Positions 46,016 through 57,838 of a stretch of 64,000 nt of DNA are shown piece by piece. The notes beneath the pieces were generated by a model. That model did no database searches and had not been told where the DNA came from. It saw only the letters and a list, made by a program, of their open reading frames with translations. The stretch spans positions 3,100,001-3,164,000 of the forward strand of contig NW_027288732.1 in NCBI RefSeq assembly GCF_037038585.1, written 5' to 3'. The translations under genes and the position numbers were made by a program. This stretch comes from Patagioenas fasciata. Its lineage: Eukaryota; Chordata; Aves; Columbiformes; Columbidae. The stretch's first letter is position 1. Each line of letters starts with the position of its first letter.

Positions 46016-47279
46016 ATCACACTTGTTGGCCCATCAGGCAGCTCTCTTAAGCATTTGGCCCAAGATCCTTTGGACTGTTGGCAACTGCAGATTTGCCTGG
46101 CCAGTGACTGTCACGGCAATTACAGTGCCCCATAGGAACCTGCTCATTGACTGGAGACTTTCATGCGTTGCTGAAAGAAGATCTTTACAATTTCTTCTTC
46201 ACGATCAATTATTTTGTAACACCCAACGCACTGTCACCCCGTGCTGGGTTTATGGCAAAGTCTTGGAACGGGGGGTGGGTGTGGGTGTGCTACAGTTGTC
46301 ACCTCTCTGAGAAGACAACAGGAGTTTGACCAACGTCAGACAGAGCCCATTTCAGCTACTCCAAAATGGACCCACTCCTTGCCAAATCTGAGCCACTCAT
46401 TGATGCTCGCAGCACCCCTGTGATATTGTATTTGAGAAAGGGTAAAAAACGCTGCACAACAGCAGGTGGGAGAGAGGAGGGAGGAAATGTGAGAGAAAAG
46501 CACTGCAGACACCAAGGTCATATCCCATAGGACCCAAGCAGGTCCCTCAGCAGGCCAAAGCTTGCTCTCCTGAAATCCTGCTCTTGGCCTTGTGGTCATC
46601 TCCCAGGAGCCTCAGCTCCACTTTCCCATCCCTGACTGTTCCATCCTGATCAACTCTTTGTGGTTTGTAAGCGTGAAGTCCCACAGGGCACCTCACCCCA
46701 CTGACTCCTCAGTCACCTGTGTCAGGAAGATGTTGTCAATGAGCTCCAACCCCTCTTGGATGGTTGGTACCTTGCAGATATTGGGATGTCTAAGGTCTGT
46801 CATGAGGACACTGCCCTGGAAACATGAGGCTTCTTTCATTTGTCTGAAGGAGGCCTCATCTAATTCCTCTTCCTCATCACTGAGTCTGTAGCTGATGTCC
46901 AGTGACAACAACATTGCCCATGTTGTTCTGCCTTCTCATGGTGACTCCTCAACCTTCAGCTGACATTGTCTGTCGCCAGGCTGAATTTCATGGATTCCTG
47001 CTGTTCTCTCACAAGAAGGGAATCTACCCCTGTGAGTCCAAACCTCTGACATTGTGAGTAGCAGACCCCTAAGACTCCACAGTTTCTCCAGGAGAAGGAA
47101 TTTGTAGTGTCCTGTAACTCCTTATCCTGTTATCTTGGGAGAGAAACCCTTATCAGGATAAACCATCTGCATGAAAATATTAACAGATGAGCAAATGGAG
47201 CTTCAGTCCAGGGTGAGTCCAGACCTTGTGAAAATCTGGTATTCAACCAGCAGAAAGCTCTGAAGTTGTACAAAGAGAA
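46016..47279. other. High-identity arm sequence, no gene recognised
   Basis: Mirror of about 27341-28540. No domain is recognised. Confidence 0.5.
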
Positions 47280-47779
47280 GTGACCAGTGCTGTATCAGGG
47301 TGGGACAATAACCCCATCTATCAGGACAGAGCAGGACCTGACACGCTGAGCAGTGACCCTGAGGAGAAGGGCCTGGGCACTCCAAGGTCCCCACACCAGC
47401 CCGTGGTGCACGCTCACCATGAACAAGGCAGCTGCACACGGGGCTGCATGAGGAGGAGTGTGGGGACCCAGACACCTGGAGTTCTCATCCCATTCGGTTC
47501 AGCACTGGTGTGACCCCACACACACGGGGCTGTGCCAGTGTGCGGCTTCCCAGTTTGGAGAAGCAGGGAGGAACTGGAGAGTGCAGGGCTATGCCAAGGC
47601 AGGTTCAGCACCTTGTGCACATGGTGTGGGATGCTGAGGGACCTGGGCTGCTTTGGGCCAGCAGCGCTGTGGAGGCTGCAGCAGTGCAGGAGTAGCCTGA
47701 GAGTGCCTGAAGGGTGGTTTCAGAGGTGGTGGAGGTTTCTTCCTAGTGGGAAAGAGTTTGAGAAAGAAATAATGGCCCA
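47280..47779 (+). mobile_element. CR1 LINE 3'-region fragment (mirror)
   Basis: Mirror of 26861-27340, same diverged CR1 text on the + strand. Confidence 0.55.
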
Positions 47780-48600
47780 AAGTGCAGCTGGGGAGGTCCA
47801 GGCTGGACATGAGCAGCAAGGAATGTGACTGGAACGGCAGTGCTGTGGTGGAGCAGGTCAGCAGAGGGAGTCTGCATCAGCCCAAGGCTTTGTGCTTCAA
47901 GGAACAGCTGGGGAGGATGCAGAGATCTCAGCAAAGGAAGGAAGATGCTCAGACAAGAGCAAGGTGGGGCAGCAGGGGGGATGTCTGCAGCCTGCAGGGA
48001 AAGAGGTGCAGGAGATGCCACAGCACAGGACAGGCTGTGGTGGAGATGATCAAGGGATGTAAAGAGGCAGAAAGCCCCACCAGACATGAGCTCCTTCTCC
48101 CCTTGGCTATGGCTGTTGTCTGCACCTCTGATGCCTGTGAGGAGACACCTTGTCCTTCCAGCACAGGGGCCTCATGGCCTCCTTTCCCCAGCCAGGAACC
48201 TGGGAGGTGTGGGACCATAGTCCTGCCCTTGGCCTTGCACAGCCCCACATCACACTGTCCAGGAAGGGCCCTGGGCAACGTGGGAAGGACAGGATCTGAC
48301 TTCCCAGGGCTGGGGGCCCTTTGGTTAATGAAAGACAACCAGGTTTACTCAGCATCAGAGAGACCTTCACCTTGCTATTCCTGACCTGTGATCTCTGCCT
48401 CCAGTTTTCTGCTCTAACTGACCCTGGGACAGTTTCTCAGTTGTGTGCCTCAGTCGGACCCATTAACATCACAAGAAACTCTGGAGTTTGCATCTGAGTT
48501 TGACTCCTTGAGAGGTTTCCTCAACTTGCCCTCAGGGTCTGAGGTTCATGGACTCAGGACCAAAGCCGCCAGAGGGGTCATTAAAGCGCCTTGGGCTGCT
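47780..48600 (-). repeat. Repeat family B, copy 6, with adjoining segment
   Basis: Mirror of 26031-26860; includes CAGCATCAGAG at about 48350 and TGAGGTTCATGGACTCAGGA at about 48540. Confidence 0.6.
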
Positions 48601-49681
48601 CCTGTGCTGCTGAGCTGGGCTGGGCTCCTGGGACAGAGGGAGCTCCTGGCAAGCGGCAGCGCTGCAGAGAGACAGCTCTGCCCAGGAGCAGCTCCTCTGC
48701 AAGGCGCAGCAGGGCTGAGGGCTCTGCCTGGGGATCTCAGGGAGACGAGCAAGGCAGAGAGAGATTAAAGGTGGTCAGGATTGGGAGGATGACTGAGAGC
48801 TCACTGGAGGAGGAACCTTTGCAGCCCTTGCCATGGTAAGTCTCTGGGTGCAGGGCAATGCAGCTGTAGCTCCTGGAGGCATCTCCTAAACCTGGCACAG
48901 GCACAGCTGGTGGGATCTGTAAGGAGGGGGCTCTTGTCAGGCAATGCTGAACAGCTGTGAAGCTGGGTGAGCACCCAGGGGTGCCCAGGGCTGTCCTGCA
49001 GAGCAGGGTCCCTGCACCCCAGGGCTGTGCCAGGGCAGGGACTCTGCCGCCTGCCAGAGTCAGCGCTCAGCCTGCCCAGGGAGATCCCATGGCAGCAGCT
49101 GTGGGTGGAAGGAGCGACCCCCGGCAGGGCAGGCAGTGAGTTTGTGGGGTTGGAGGGTGCTGTGTGGGTCAGGGCTGCTCACAGCTCCAGATCAACCCCA
49201 CAGACATGGCAGAGGGTCCTTCTGAACAACAACATCGAGACAGAAACAGCTGCAAAGGAAGGATTCTGTACTTTCAGTTTTCCACTCTTGGTTGTCTGGG
49301 TGTACAGTGGGAGATGGGGATTTATTTATCTCTTTGGAGAAGACACTGAGACCCCAGTTCTCGTTAGGACTTGTCTGAGCTGCTCCTGAGGCCCTGTGCA
49401 CACAGAGCTGCCCCTGGGCAGTGCCAGGAGGTGTGAGCAGGACAGAGCTGAGCACACAGCGGGTGGGACGGGGTCTGTGACACTGACAGGGAGGAGACCC
49501 TGGGACAGAGACACAGCTGCAGGCAGCACAGACATGGGCAGGGAGAGTTAACTGCTACCAGAAATGCTGGGGATGGGATTTAGGAACCTCTCTCAAATTC
49601 TCTGCAGCAAAGACACATTTCCCAGTGCAACCCCTGGTCTCCTCTCCTCCCCAGCAGAGCCTCTGCCCCAAAGCCACTCTT
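48601..49681. repeat. OR 5' flank copy without its OR gene
   Basis: Mirror of 24945-26030. At 49682 it joins, through one CCATGG, sequence that in the left arm lies on the far side of OR gene 2. The flank therefore survives without a receptor. Confidence 0.7.
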
Positions 49682-49687
49682 CCATGG

Positions 49688-50329
49688 AATTACACTGAAT
49701 GAGTATTTCAGATGTCCATGTTTGCATTGAACAGATGAGACTGAGCATGCACATCATGTACATGAGGTGATATGAATCTGAGTCAGTACAAACACCGTTC
49801 CTGTGGTTCCATGAAGACCTGTGAGACAGACAGTTCATTGAGGTCATATCATGTTGGGACTAATATCCCATAGGAAACCACCGGAATGCAGCACTTGGAT
49901 GTGCTTCCTTGAGCCAATCTCCTTTCCTAATGGTGTGGGACATCAAAACAAATGTAGAACATGGTGAAACAACATAGGACTGAGGTGCATCCCATTCTTT
50001 GGGAACAGGAACAGAAGGACAGAGGGATACTGTGGCTCCTGCCTCTGTGTGTAAAAGGGAAAGTGTCTGTCCCTCAATATCTCTATGTGTACACCTGACA
50101 GAACCCCAACATCTGCGTGTGTGACTTCAGGGACAAACCCCAGTGGTGCAGTGAGTTTCATCTCAGCTGCCTTGGACAGGCTTATCGCAAGTGTCCCTGT
50201 TTGCTATATCACCTTTGCCATCTCCACCACATGTTGTTCTACACAGTCCTGCATCTGCCCCTCTTGCCCTGTGGGAAATTCTGGATTGTGGTCTCAGAAG
50301 TGCCAGAGTAATCAGAGAGGATCAGAGGT
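49688..50329. other. Arm sequence, no gene
   Basis: Mirror of about 22141-22641 at moderate identity. No gene is seen. Confidence 0.5.
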
Positions 50330-50900
50330 CCCTCAGAAGGGCAGACGTCAAACCCATCTTCAAGAATGACAGGAAGGAGAACTGGGAGAATGACAGGCTG
50401 GTCAGCCTACATCTGTCCCTGGGAGGGTAACGAGTCACATTCTCCTGCAGCCATCTCCAGGCAGTTGTAGGACAAGGAAGGGATTGCTGAACCCAGATGG
50501 GCAGGGGAAAGAAAGGCATGTTGTGTACATGGAGTTTTGCAAGGCCCCAGACATGGTCTCCTGTGGTGGCCTTAGAGCAGCTTGGGGAGATCTGGGATGC
50601 AGATGTGGATGTTGTGATAGGTGGGAAGTTGGCTGGATGACCAAGCCCAAATATCATCAGTGGTACAAAGTCCTGTGTTTAGCCTTTTACAGGCGGCAAC
50701 CCTCAGTGATGAGTACTGGGGCCAACACCGTTGAACGGCTTTATTCTCCCCCTGCATCGTGTCATGGAGCACATTTTCAGCTCCTTTGTGGACAGTGCAA
50801 AGCTGGGCAGAGGCCTAGAACAACCTCACCTGGTTGACCCTGTCTTGAGCAGCAGAGTGAGACAAGATGATGTTCAGGGCTCTCTTCAAACCTGAGTTAT
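50330..50900 (+). mobile_element. CR1 LINE RT fragment, degraded (mirror)
   Basis: Encodes VKPIFKNDRKENWENDRLVS at about 50349-50405, then a YMEFCKAPDMVS stretch at about 50527 matching FCKAFDTVS. Mirror of 21656-22140. Confidence 0.65.
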
Positions 50901-50937
50901 TCTATGATTCAATGAATCTTTACCTTGAAAAGGTGTT

Positions 50938-51486
50938 TGAAGACAGAATATGTAGTCCTTACCAGTTAAAAGAACAAATCCTGCCTGTAATTGCTAAACT
51001 AAAATATGTAAATCCTCTCCGTTTTGGTCGGTCTGCCCTGCTACCAAAGATAAAAGTGACTTTTAAAACACCTAAACAGAACCTGCAAAGAATTCTGTCC
51101 TTGCAGTGCAGTCACTCTGGAGTCTGCACAATTAGTTGAGTCTTGTTTTAACATCTGTCTCAAGACTGTTACATAAAGTGTCCTTTAGCTGTACTTTTCA
51201 CCTTATGTGCTCATATGCATCCCTAGAATAGGAAACCGGGGTCAGCCCGGGACCCTTTCTCAACAAGCTTGCATGGTGATAAAATGATTATGTAACCAAT
51301 ATGCCAATGTGTAAACACTTGGCTCTTTAGGACTGCAGTGAGGGTCTGAATGTAGGGATAAGATTTTGGATATAATAGATGTTCCTTCCCTACCTGTTGT
51401 GCTGGTTTTATTCCAGCATCCAGACTTGCACAGCTCTGGAATAAACAAAATCTCATCTCTGGGTGTGGGATTGGCTTTGCACTTCA
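50938..51486 (+). mobile_element. Solo LTR, approximately 549 bp, right arm only
   Basis: Begins TGAAGACAG and ends GCACTTCA, giving the inverted termini TGAAG/CTTCA. It has GGATATAATAG as a TATA-like box (about 51368) and GGAATAAACAAAATC as a poly(A) signal (about 51440). The left arm has no equivalent between the flanking matches near 21560, so it was inserted after the duplication or lost cleanly from the left. A possible GTT target duplication flanks it; this is weak. Confidence 0.65.
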
Positions 51487-52019
51487 GTTAGTGAATTTGC
51501 AATTAGCAACCAGGAAGAAGGGAAAAAATCAAAAAATAAAAGAGGCAGGAGAGGACATAGAAAGGATGTCAACATTTCACATTCCCTTAAATAATGCTTC
51601 TCCACTCAGGTTTTTAGTAGGAAAAAAAATTGATCAATTTGATAAAACAAGCATGCTTTATCTAGTCAGGTCCTGGCTCATAAGGAGGGTGATGGATGGG
51701 TGTGGGATTACGAGGTCACTTGTGTCTCAGAAACTCATAATTGAGTTCAAAGACTTTGGCTGTGAAGGGGACTGTGAAGTCAGTTCTGTCTCTGGAGGTG
51801 GCAGGCCAGAAACAGGAATAGAGCTGGGAAGGTATCTCTGCCTAAGCACCTACAGGCCCTACCCAGTAAGAGGCCTTGAAGACTTGTTGTCATGTCCATC
51901 CAACCTGAGTACATGACGGGACAGCAGCAGGGACATGGTCGTGTCTGTCAGAGAAGCTGAAAGGCCAGCAGCAGCCATGGGGTTCAGAAGATCATTATGA
52001 GGTTACTTCTCTCCTCTCA
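51487..52019. other. Arm sequence, no gene recognised
   Basis: Mirror of about 20990-21540. Open frames are not conserved. Confidence 0.45.
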
Positions 52020-52460
52020 GGTGAAAGACCACAAGAAATGCTGAGAACAGGTGGGGAAGCGAGATGGGTGTCTGCAGCCTGCAGGGAAAGAGGGGCAGGG
52101 GTAGGACCGTGTATAACAGCCTGTGATGGAGATGGCAAAGGGCACTGGCAAGGCTGGAAGGCACCCACAGAACCCAGGTCTCTGTCCCCTTGGCCATAGC
52201 AGTTGCCTCTGCCACTGAGGCCCAGGAGAAGTCATATTGTCCTCATGGCACTGGGGCCTCGTTGCCTCCTTGCAGCCCCATGGGGAAGCTGGAAGTTGTT
52301 GTCCCAGTGTTGTCCTTCCCTGGGCCTTGCACGCCCACATCCCACGGTCCCAGGAAAAGCCCTGAGCCATGTGTGAGGGACAGGATCCCCCTTCCCATTG
52401 CCTGCAGGTCATGGCTTCTCCTTTCTGCTCAGAAAGTAAACCAAGGGGTTTCTGAGCATC
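52020..52460 (-). repeat. Repeat family B, copy 7
   Basis: Mirror of copy 3. Its CAGCATCAG-type end meets the CR1 3' end at about 52460. Confidence 0.6.
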
Positions 52461-52822
52461 AGAGCGGAAGAGAAGACTAAATGGAGACCTCATGGTGGCT
52501 ACAGCTTCTTCACAAGGTGAGAAAGAAGGGAAGGTACTGATCTCTTCTCTCTGGTGACCAATGACAGAACCCAAGGGAATGGCAGAAGATGTGACAGGGA
52601 GGGTCAGTTGGACATGAGGAAAAGGTTCTTCACCCAGGGGTGCTGGACACTGAACAGGTTCCCAGGGAGGTGTCACGGACCCAACCTGACAGTGTTCAAG
52701 AAGAGACTGGACAACGTCCTCAGACACACGGTGTGAACTGTGGGGTGTCCTGTACAGGACCAGGAGTTAGACTCCGTGATCCTTGTGGGTCCTTCCAACT
52801 CAGGACATCCTATGATTCTATG
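52461..52822 (+). mobile_element. CR1 LINE 3' end with tail (mirror)
   Basis: Contains GGTGCTGGACACTGAACAGG at about 52637 and ends CATCCTATGATTCTATGAAA at about 52805-52824. Mirror of 19885-20261. Confidence 0.8.
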
Positions 52823-52939
52823 AAATACTAGGTCAAAAACCCATGTGTTCATTGTACAGATGAGTTGTAAACACACACATCATGTGCATGTCCACTGTGT
52901 GCATGTGGTGAGGTGAACCCAAGGGAGCACAAATGCTAT

Positions 52940-53035
52940 CTGCTATTCCTTGGGGTGTCATAAATGTCAGTGGGACAGAGATGGTGTTCAGAGGTCTCTT
53001 CCAACCTGTGTTATTGTAGGATTCCATGGATCTTT
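52940..53035 (+). mobile_element. CR1-like 3' terminal fragment (mirror)
   Basis: AGAGGTCTCTTCCAACCTGT followed by GTAGGATTCCATGGATC. Mirror of 19683-19765. Confidence 0.5.
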
Positions 53036-53399
53036 TCCTTGGAGAGCTCTTTCACATCAGAATAAACAGAGGAAGAAGAGAAAAATAATAAGAGTCAGAA
53101 GCAGAGATGTAAAATGCCCCAGAGTAAATAAAGCAGCTTCTCTGAGGAACGTTTCTCCACTCAAACCCTTGATAGGAAATCTATTGGATAAATTTGATGA
53201 AAGCAGCTCACTGTTATCTGGTCACACACTGGAGCACAAGGAGGGTGGGTGATGGCTGGGTACGATGCCATGTGGTCACTTGTGTCTCAGGAGCTCATGG
53301 TCCAGTAGGAAGCCAATGGCTGTGGAGGGCACTGTGAGGTCACTTCTGCCTCTGCAGGGGACAGGCCAACAGCAGGAACATGGCTGGGAAAGGACTGTG

Positions 53400-54035
53400 A
53401 GGTCACACATACCAGACGAGCAATCGGGCCCAGTCAGCATGGCTTTGTGAAAGGCAGGTCCTGCTTGACCACCCTGATCTCCTTCTATGACAAGGTGACC
53501 GGCTGAGCAGATGAGGGAAAGTCTGTCGTGGGGAGTGAATCCGCCACACAGGCTGTGGGTGTTGTGTCCTTAGACTGCAGTAAAGCCTTTGACACCGTAT
53601 CCCACAGCATCTCCTGGAGAAGCTGCAGCTCATGGCCTGAATGGTGTATCTGCGATGGGTATAGAACTGGCTGGAGGGCTGGGCCCAAAGAGTTGTGGTG
53701 AATGGAGCCAAATGCACTTGGCCTCCGGTCACAAGTGGTGTCCCCAGGGCTCAGTATTTGGCTCAGTTCTATTTAACCTTTATCAATAATCTTGATGAGG
53801 GGATCGAGTGCAGCCCCAGTAAGTTTGCACATGACACCAGGTTGGGTGGGAGTGTTGTTCTGCTGGTGGGTGGGAAGGCCTCACAGAGAGATCTGGACCA
53901 GCTGGATTGTTGTGCTGAGGCCAATTGCCTGAGGGCACTGGGTTCTGCACGTGGGTCACAACAACCACAGGCAGCACTACAGGCTCGAGGAAGAGAGGCT
54001 GGAAAATTGCCCGTTCCTGCTGGGCTGCTCCGGTG
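53400..54035 (+). mobile_element. CR1 LINE RT fragment
   Basis: Encodes FVKGRSCLTTLISFYDKVT-like and [20 protein letters not shown] text. At 53824-53835 it reads FAHD, so an RT catalytic aspartate of FADD is changed to histidine. It ends at about 54035, where ERV pol begins. Confidence 0.8.
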
Positions 54036-54044
54036 TGTGTAACG

Positions 54045-54570
54045 CGCACAGAGTATGCGGATTTCCCCTTAGATATACACCTTCTGACCCAGGTTCAGAA
54101 GTAGGAATTCAGCCAGTAATAGAGAAATTCCTGCAAATGGGGTTATTAAAGGAATGTGAGTCCAATTATAACACCCTTATGTTGCCTGTCCTCAAGCCAG
54201 ATGGGTCATATTGGGTGGTTCAGGACTTAAGAGCTATAAACAAAATAGCTGAGGACCTCTACCCAGTGGTAGCAGACCCATACACCCCTCTGAGAGTATT
54301 AACACCTAATTTGACTTGGTTTATCATTTAAAAGATGCTTTCTTTTGCCTCCCTCTCCATGAAGCCAGCCAGACAATACGTGCATTTGAATGAGAAAACC
54401 CTAAAATAAATGTAAAACCCAGCTCACGTGGATGGTGTTGCCACAAAGATTCACGAACAGCCCAACAATATTTGGAAATCAGCTCGCTAAAGATTTTTAA
54501 TCCTGGGAAGCTTTGTCTGATGAGGGACAGATGCTACAATATGTGGATGACGTTCTAATCGCTACTAGAA
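54045..54570 (+). pseudogene. ERV reverse transcriptase remnant
   Basis: About 54105-54330 encodes LLKECESNYNTLMLPVLKPD and WVVQDLRAINKIAEDLYPVV, the RT fingers/palm start. YVDD, the catalytic palm motif, is at 54540-54551 in another frame. The region between is shortened and frameshifted. Confidence 0.8.
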
Positions 54571-54579
54571 CCAAGGAGA

Positions 54580-55310
54580 CGTGCATGACCTGGACCCTAT
54601 GGACCAGAAACAGCTGCAATGGAATAAGGAAGCCACACGAGCCTTTAAAGAACTTAAAAAGGCTTCAATGTCAGCCCCTGCTCTAGGACTCCCAGATATG
54701 AGTAAACCATTTTTCCTATTCTCTCACGAGAAACAGGGAATAGCCTTGGGTACATTGGCACAGGATCTCAGCCCATATCAACGAGCAGTTGCCTATTTCT
54801 CCGAACAGTTAGGCGCAACTGCGAAGAGGTGGCCTGGATGCCTGTGGGCAGTTACTGCAGTGGTACTGAATGTACAGGAGGCCTGGAGATTTACCATGGG
54901 TCAGAAAATGACTGTGCTAGTATCCCACACAGTGTCTAACAAGATGGTGTAGAAATTACCGTCACTAACGTTGTCAACCCAGCTTCTTTCCTCAGTGGTA
55001 ATTTTGGAGAACCAGTTCATCATGACTGCCTGGAGACCATCGAAGCAACATAATACAATCGACTAAATCTAAAAGACATTCCTACTGAAAACTCTGAAAA
55101 CGGAAGCAGCTAACCATAAGGGTTGTGCATGTGCCCAGAGCAATTTGGAAAGAAAAGGGACTTTTGAACTCTCAAGACAAATATATCAAACGTGTGGAGG
55201 AGATATTGAAACTACCGGAAGCAGTTAAACTTCCTAAGAAAATGGCAACCGTGCATTAAGGCACACCAGAAAGTGAGCTCGGAATCAGAAAAGGCTGGTG
55301 GACAGAGAGG
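54580..55310 (+). pseudogene. ERV RT connection and RNase H remnant
   Basis: 54581-54952 is an open stretch (AFKELKKASMSAPALGLPD, then FSHEKQGIALGTLAQDL) of the RT tether and connection region. A later broken piece at about 55150-55260 (EEILKLPEAVKLPKKMATVH) resembles the RNase H end. It is followed by stops. Confidence 0.75.
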
Positions 55311-55455
55311 CAAAACAAACGGCTAAGCAAAAGGTAAAAACAGAAAGTGCTCTCGTCCTTGGCGGGCAGGTCTCTTTAACAGGTAAGCCAGAGTATACTA
55401 AAGAGAATCGAAACTCATCATAGATTTAGAAGAATCATATAATGAGGAAGGGTGG

Positions 55456-55490
55456 GTTCACCCCCCCCCCCCCCGCCCCCTCTCCCCAGG
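55456..55490. repeat. Poly-C tract
   Basis: A run of about fifteen C bases, one G, then a C/T-rich stretch inside the degraded ERV. Confidence 0.8.
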
Positions 55491-55689
55491 GAAAACTTAT
55501 TGTCGCCTTTCATCTAGTTTGGCCTTCAGTAAGGGAAGAACATAAGAAAGGATTTTGGGGAGTAGAACCACTATGCAAACATTTGATTAGGGGAAACAGG
55601 AGCTAGAAATTTGTATATCGCTGTAAAACAGGTGACAGCAGTGTGATCTTTGCCTCCAGACTAATCCCAGAAATACGCCCAAGCTAGAA

Positions 55690-55990
55690 ATGGGTCAAAT
55701 GGGTAAGGGGAATGGGCCTGGACCACAATGGCAAATTGAGTTTTCAGAACTCCCAGGAAAAGGGGGGCACCGATATTTGTTGGTATTAACTGACACTTTT
55801 TCAGGTTGGCCAGAAGCGTTCCCTACCAGGACAGCAAAAGTTTAGGAGGTGACTAGAACATTGATACATGAAATAACACCAAGGTTTGGAGTTCCAGCTG
55901 TTATATCCTCTGATAGAGGGCCACATTTTAGTTATGTGTATGTGAAGTCTTTTGCAGAGAACTTTGGAACCATAATAGGAAGGTCCATTT
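55690..55990 (+). pseudogene. ERV integrase core remnant
   Basis: One frame encodes QWQIEFSELPG, then TDTFSGWPEAFPT, then VISSDRGPHFS. The second catalytic aspartate is at 55912-55914. At the place of the first (55738-55740), 58 codons earlier, the codon is GAG (Glu). There is a stop near 55842. The third acidic residue region is not recognisable. Confidence 0.75.
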
Positions 55991-56577
55991 CAAGACCTCC
56001 TGATATCCTTCACTGCTACCAATATTAGAGAACAGAATGCCTGGATTCATCATTCTAGAGTGAAGAAAACCCCATGATGGGAGGGGTCTTTTTCTTGCTT
56101 TTTTAACTACAGGAACAGCTGTTTGGACTGCAGAGAAAGGATGGACACACATCTCTTGAGTTAAAGGACCACTGATGGAAGAAAGAACCTGGAAAGTAAC
56201 TCAAGAACCAGGGGAATTGAAATTGATAAATGAAAATGAGAATGGTTTAATAGTTAAATGTGTTGAACCAAGTTGTATATGTAATTCTCTTGTTATTTTC
56301 GATGTTTAGGTTGTAAATGGACTGTGGTATAAGCATATCCACAAAGGGAACTTACCAACAGGATTGCATAATAAATGTCTAAAAATAGAAGATAAGGAAA
56401 CTAGAGCTCGGTTGAGGATTCTAGTTGCCACTGGAAGAACAGAAAAAGAATAGTCAAGAATGGTGGGAGGTATTTACTGAAGGGATGAATGGGAATTTAG
56501 AGAGTCCACCAGTGATGAGAAGAATAGAGTGTAGAAAGAGAAATCAAATTCCATGTTGCTCCTGTTGTTCCTAGGAA

Positions 56578-57821
56578 GTGAAGGCCAAGAGGTGGGAAAC
56601 GATAAAACATCGCCACGCTAACGGCAAAAATAGGAAAGGCGGGGACACTGCCCTTTCTGTTGAGAAGACGACGAACTCGGCTGCCGGCTGCAACCTGCTC
56701 AGCCAGAGAGGCAGAGGGTGCGGAAACCTGGACCTGATCCTCTTGCTAGGAGTGGTGACTTGTTGTTCCCTACTTAGCCTGCCCAATCCCTGTACCAAAT
56801 GCTATAAGCACGTGAGAATAAGACAACTGACACAATATGTTCTCAATTATCACACTCATGTTAATTCTGGATGTTATGATTGATAGAACAAAATTGGAAA
56901 AATGTGAAATCCAAGGGCAGAAGTTACGGGTAGCAACTAATCTAGGGAAAGGTGGACTCGGTGTAGGCTCTGTCTCCTGCCCTAGGTGAGAACAGAGTAT
57001 CTGTTTTACACAAGCTGGTATGTGGGGCTATTCAGATGGAAGGGAGTGCAAGATCAGTATAAGGAGGAGTTAGTTAAGAGTGCCACTCAGGAATTGAAAA
57101 GAAGGCAAGAGAAACAGAAAGTGGTACAGAAAAGCAGTGATTGGTATGAAGAAATAAGGCAAAAAGACAAGGGATTACAATTACCAACAGTAGGGGAAAA
57201 ACCTGTTCATAGACCTTATGGAAAAGATAGCCCAGGAATTAAATGTCACATCATGCTGGATATGTGGGGGTCTCACATGGCAGAACAGTGGCCTTGGAGA
57301 GGAGAGAGTGTAAGCCCAGAAGGATTACTGGTGCGGAACAGAACTCATGTAACTCAAGAAAAAAAAAGACCAGAAGGATGGGTATTAAGTCACTTAATAA
57401 TAGGGCAGATATGCATATCAAGGGAGGATGGTAAACGAGATTTTAGTGAATACATTGGACAAACCCTTGTTAGTGCTGCGGGCAAATTCATCAAATACCT
57501 CTACTCCTCCTACTTGGTGGCCAAGTCCACCTAATGGATATTGGTCTCAAAATGGTAGTCTGGTGGAAGAAAATAGGGTTCATGATAGTATGCGCATTTC
57601 TGGGTTTACTGTTTGTACCATATTTGATCCCATGCTTTATTCGGTTAATACATTCAGTAGTCCAAGGCATGCAAATCTCAGCTATGCCTATAGATCCTGA
57701 AACGGCAACAAAAGAAACGGGGTATAAATTGATGATTTTAAAAGATAACACCAAACTGGACCTAGCTGCCGCTAGGCAAGTACTAGCTAACTTTGAGGCA
57801 AAGCACGAATCAATAGGATAA
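56578..57821 (+). pseudogene. ERV envelope remnants
   Basis: Three broken frames. 56578-56883 has a hydrophobic signal-like stretch at residues 51-67 followed by cysteines. 56986-57534 is a 182-codon frame with charged repeats (ELKRRQEKQKVVQKSS). 57534-57821 has a membrane segment at residues 14-38 and a tail, fitting the anchor and cytoplasmic end of an envelope transmembrane subunit. Most of the middle is not recognisable. The placement before the polypurine tract supports env. Confidence 0.6.
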
Positions 57822-57824
57822 AAC

Positions 57825-57838
57825 GAAAAAGGGGGAAT
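57825..57838 (+). other. Polypurine tract
   Basis: GAAAAAGGGGGAAT sits directly before the LTR start at 57839, the usual site for plus-strand priming. Confidence 0.75.

Larger units (their letters stand above)
42945..53671. repeat. Right arm of the large inverted duplication
   Basis: Reverse-complement partner of 19050-32612. It lacks the OR gene 2 segment and about 1 kb of the 30.9-32.05 kb part, and has one extra LTR (50938-51486). Its outer end continues as CR1 beyond 53671, where the left arm breaks off. Confidence 0.85.

Noticed and set aside
49742..49760. Second OR remnant in the right arm at the place of OR gene 2
   Set aside because: The sequence there aligns directly with the arm flanks (22.6 kb and 24.95 kb), with no OR codons between.
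52017..52727. 236-codon minus strand frame
   Set aside because: It runs antisense through a CR1 3' end and repeat family B, and its mirror in the left arm is interrupted.
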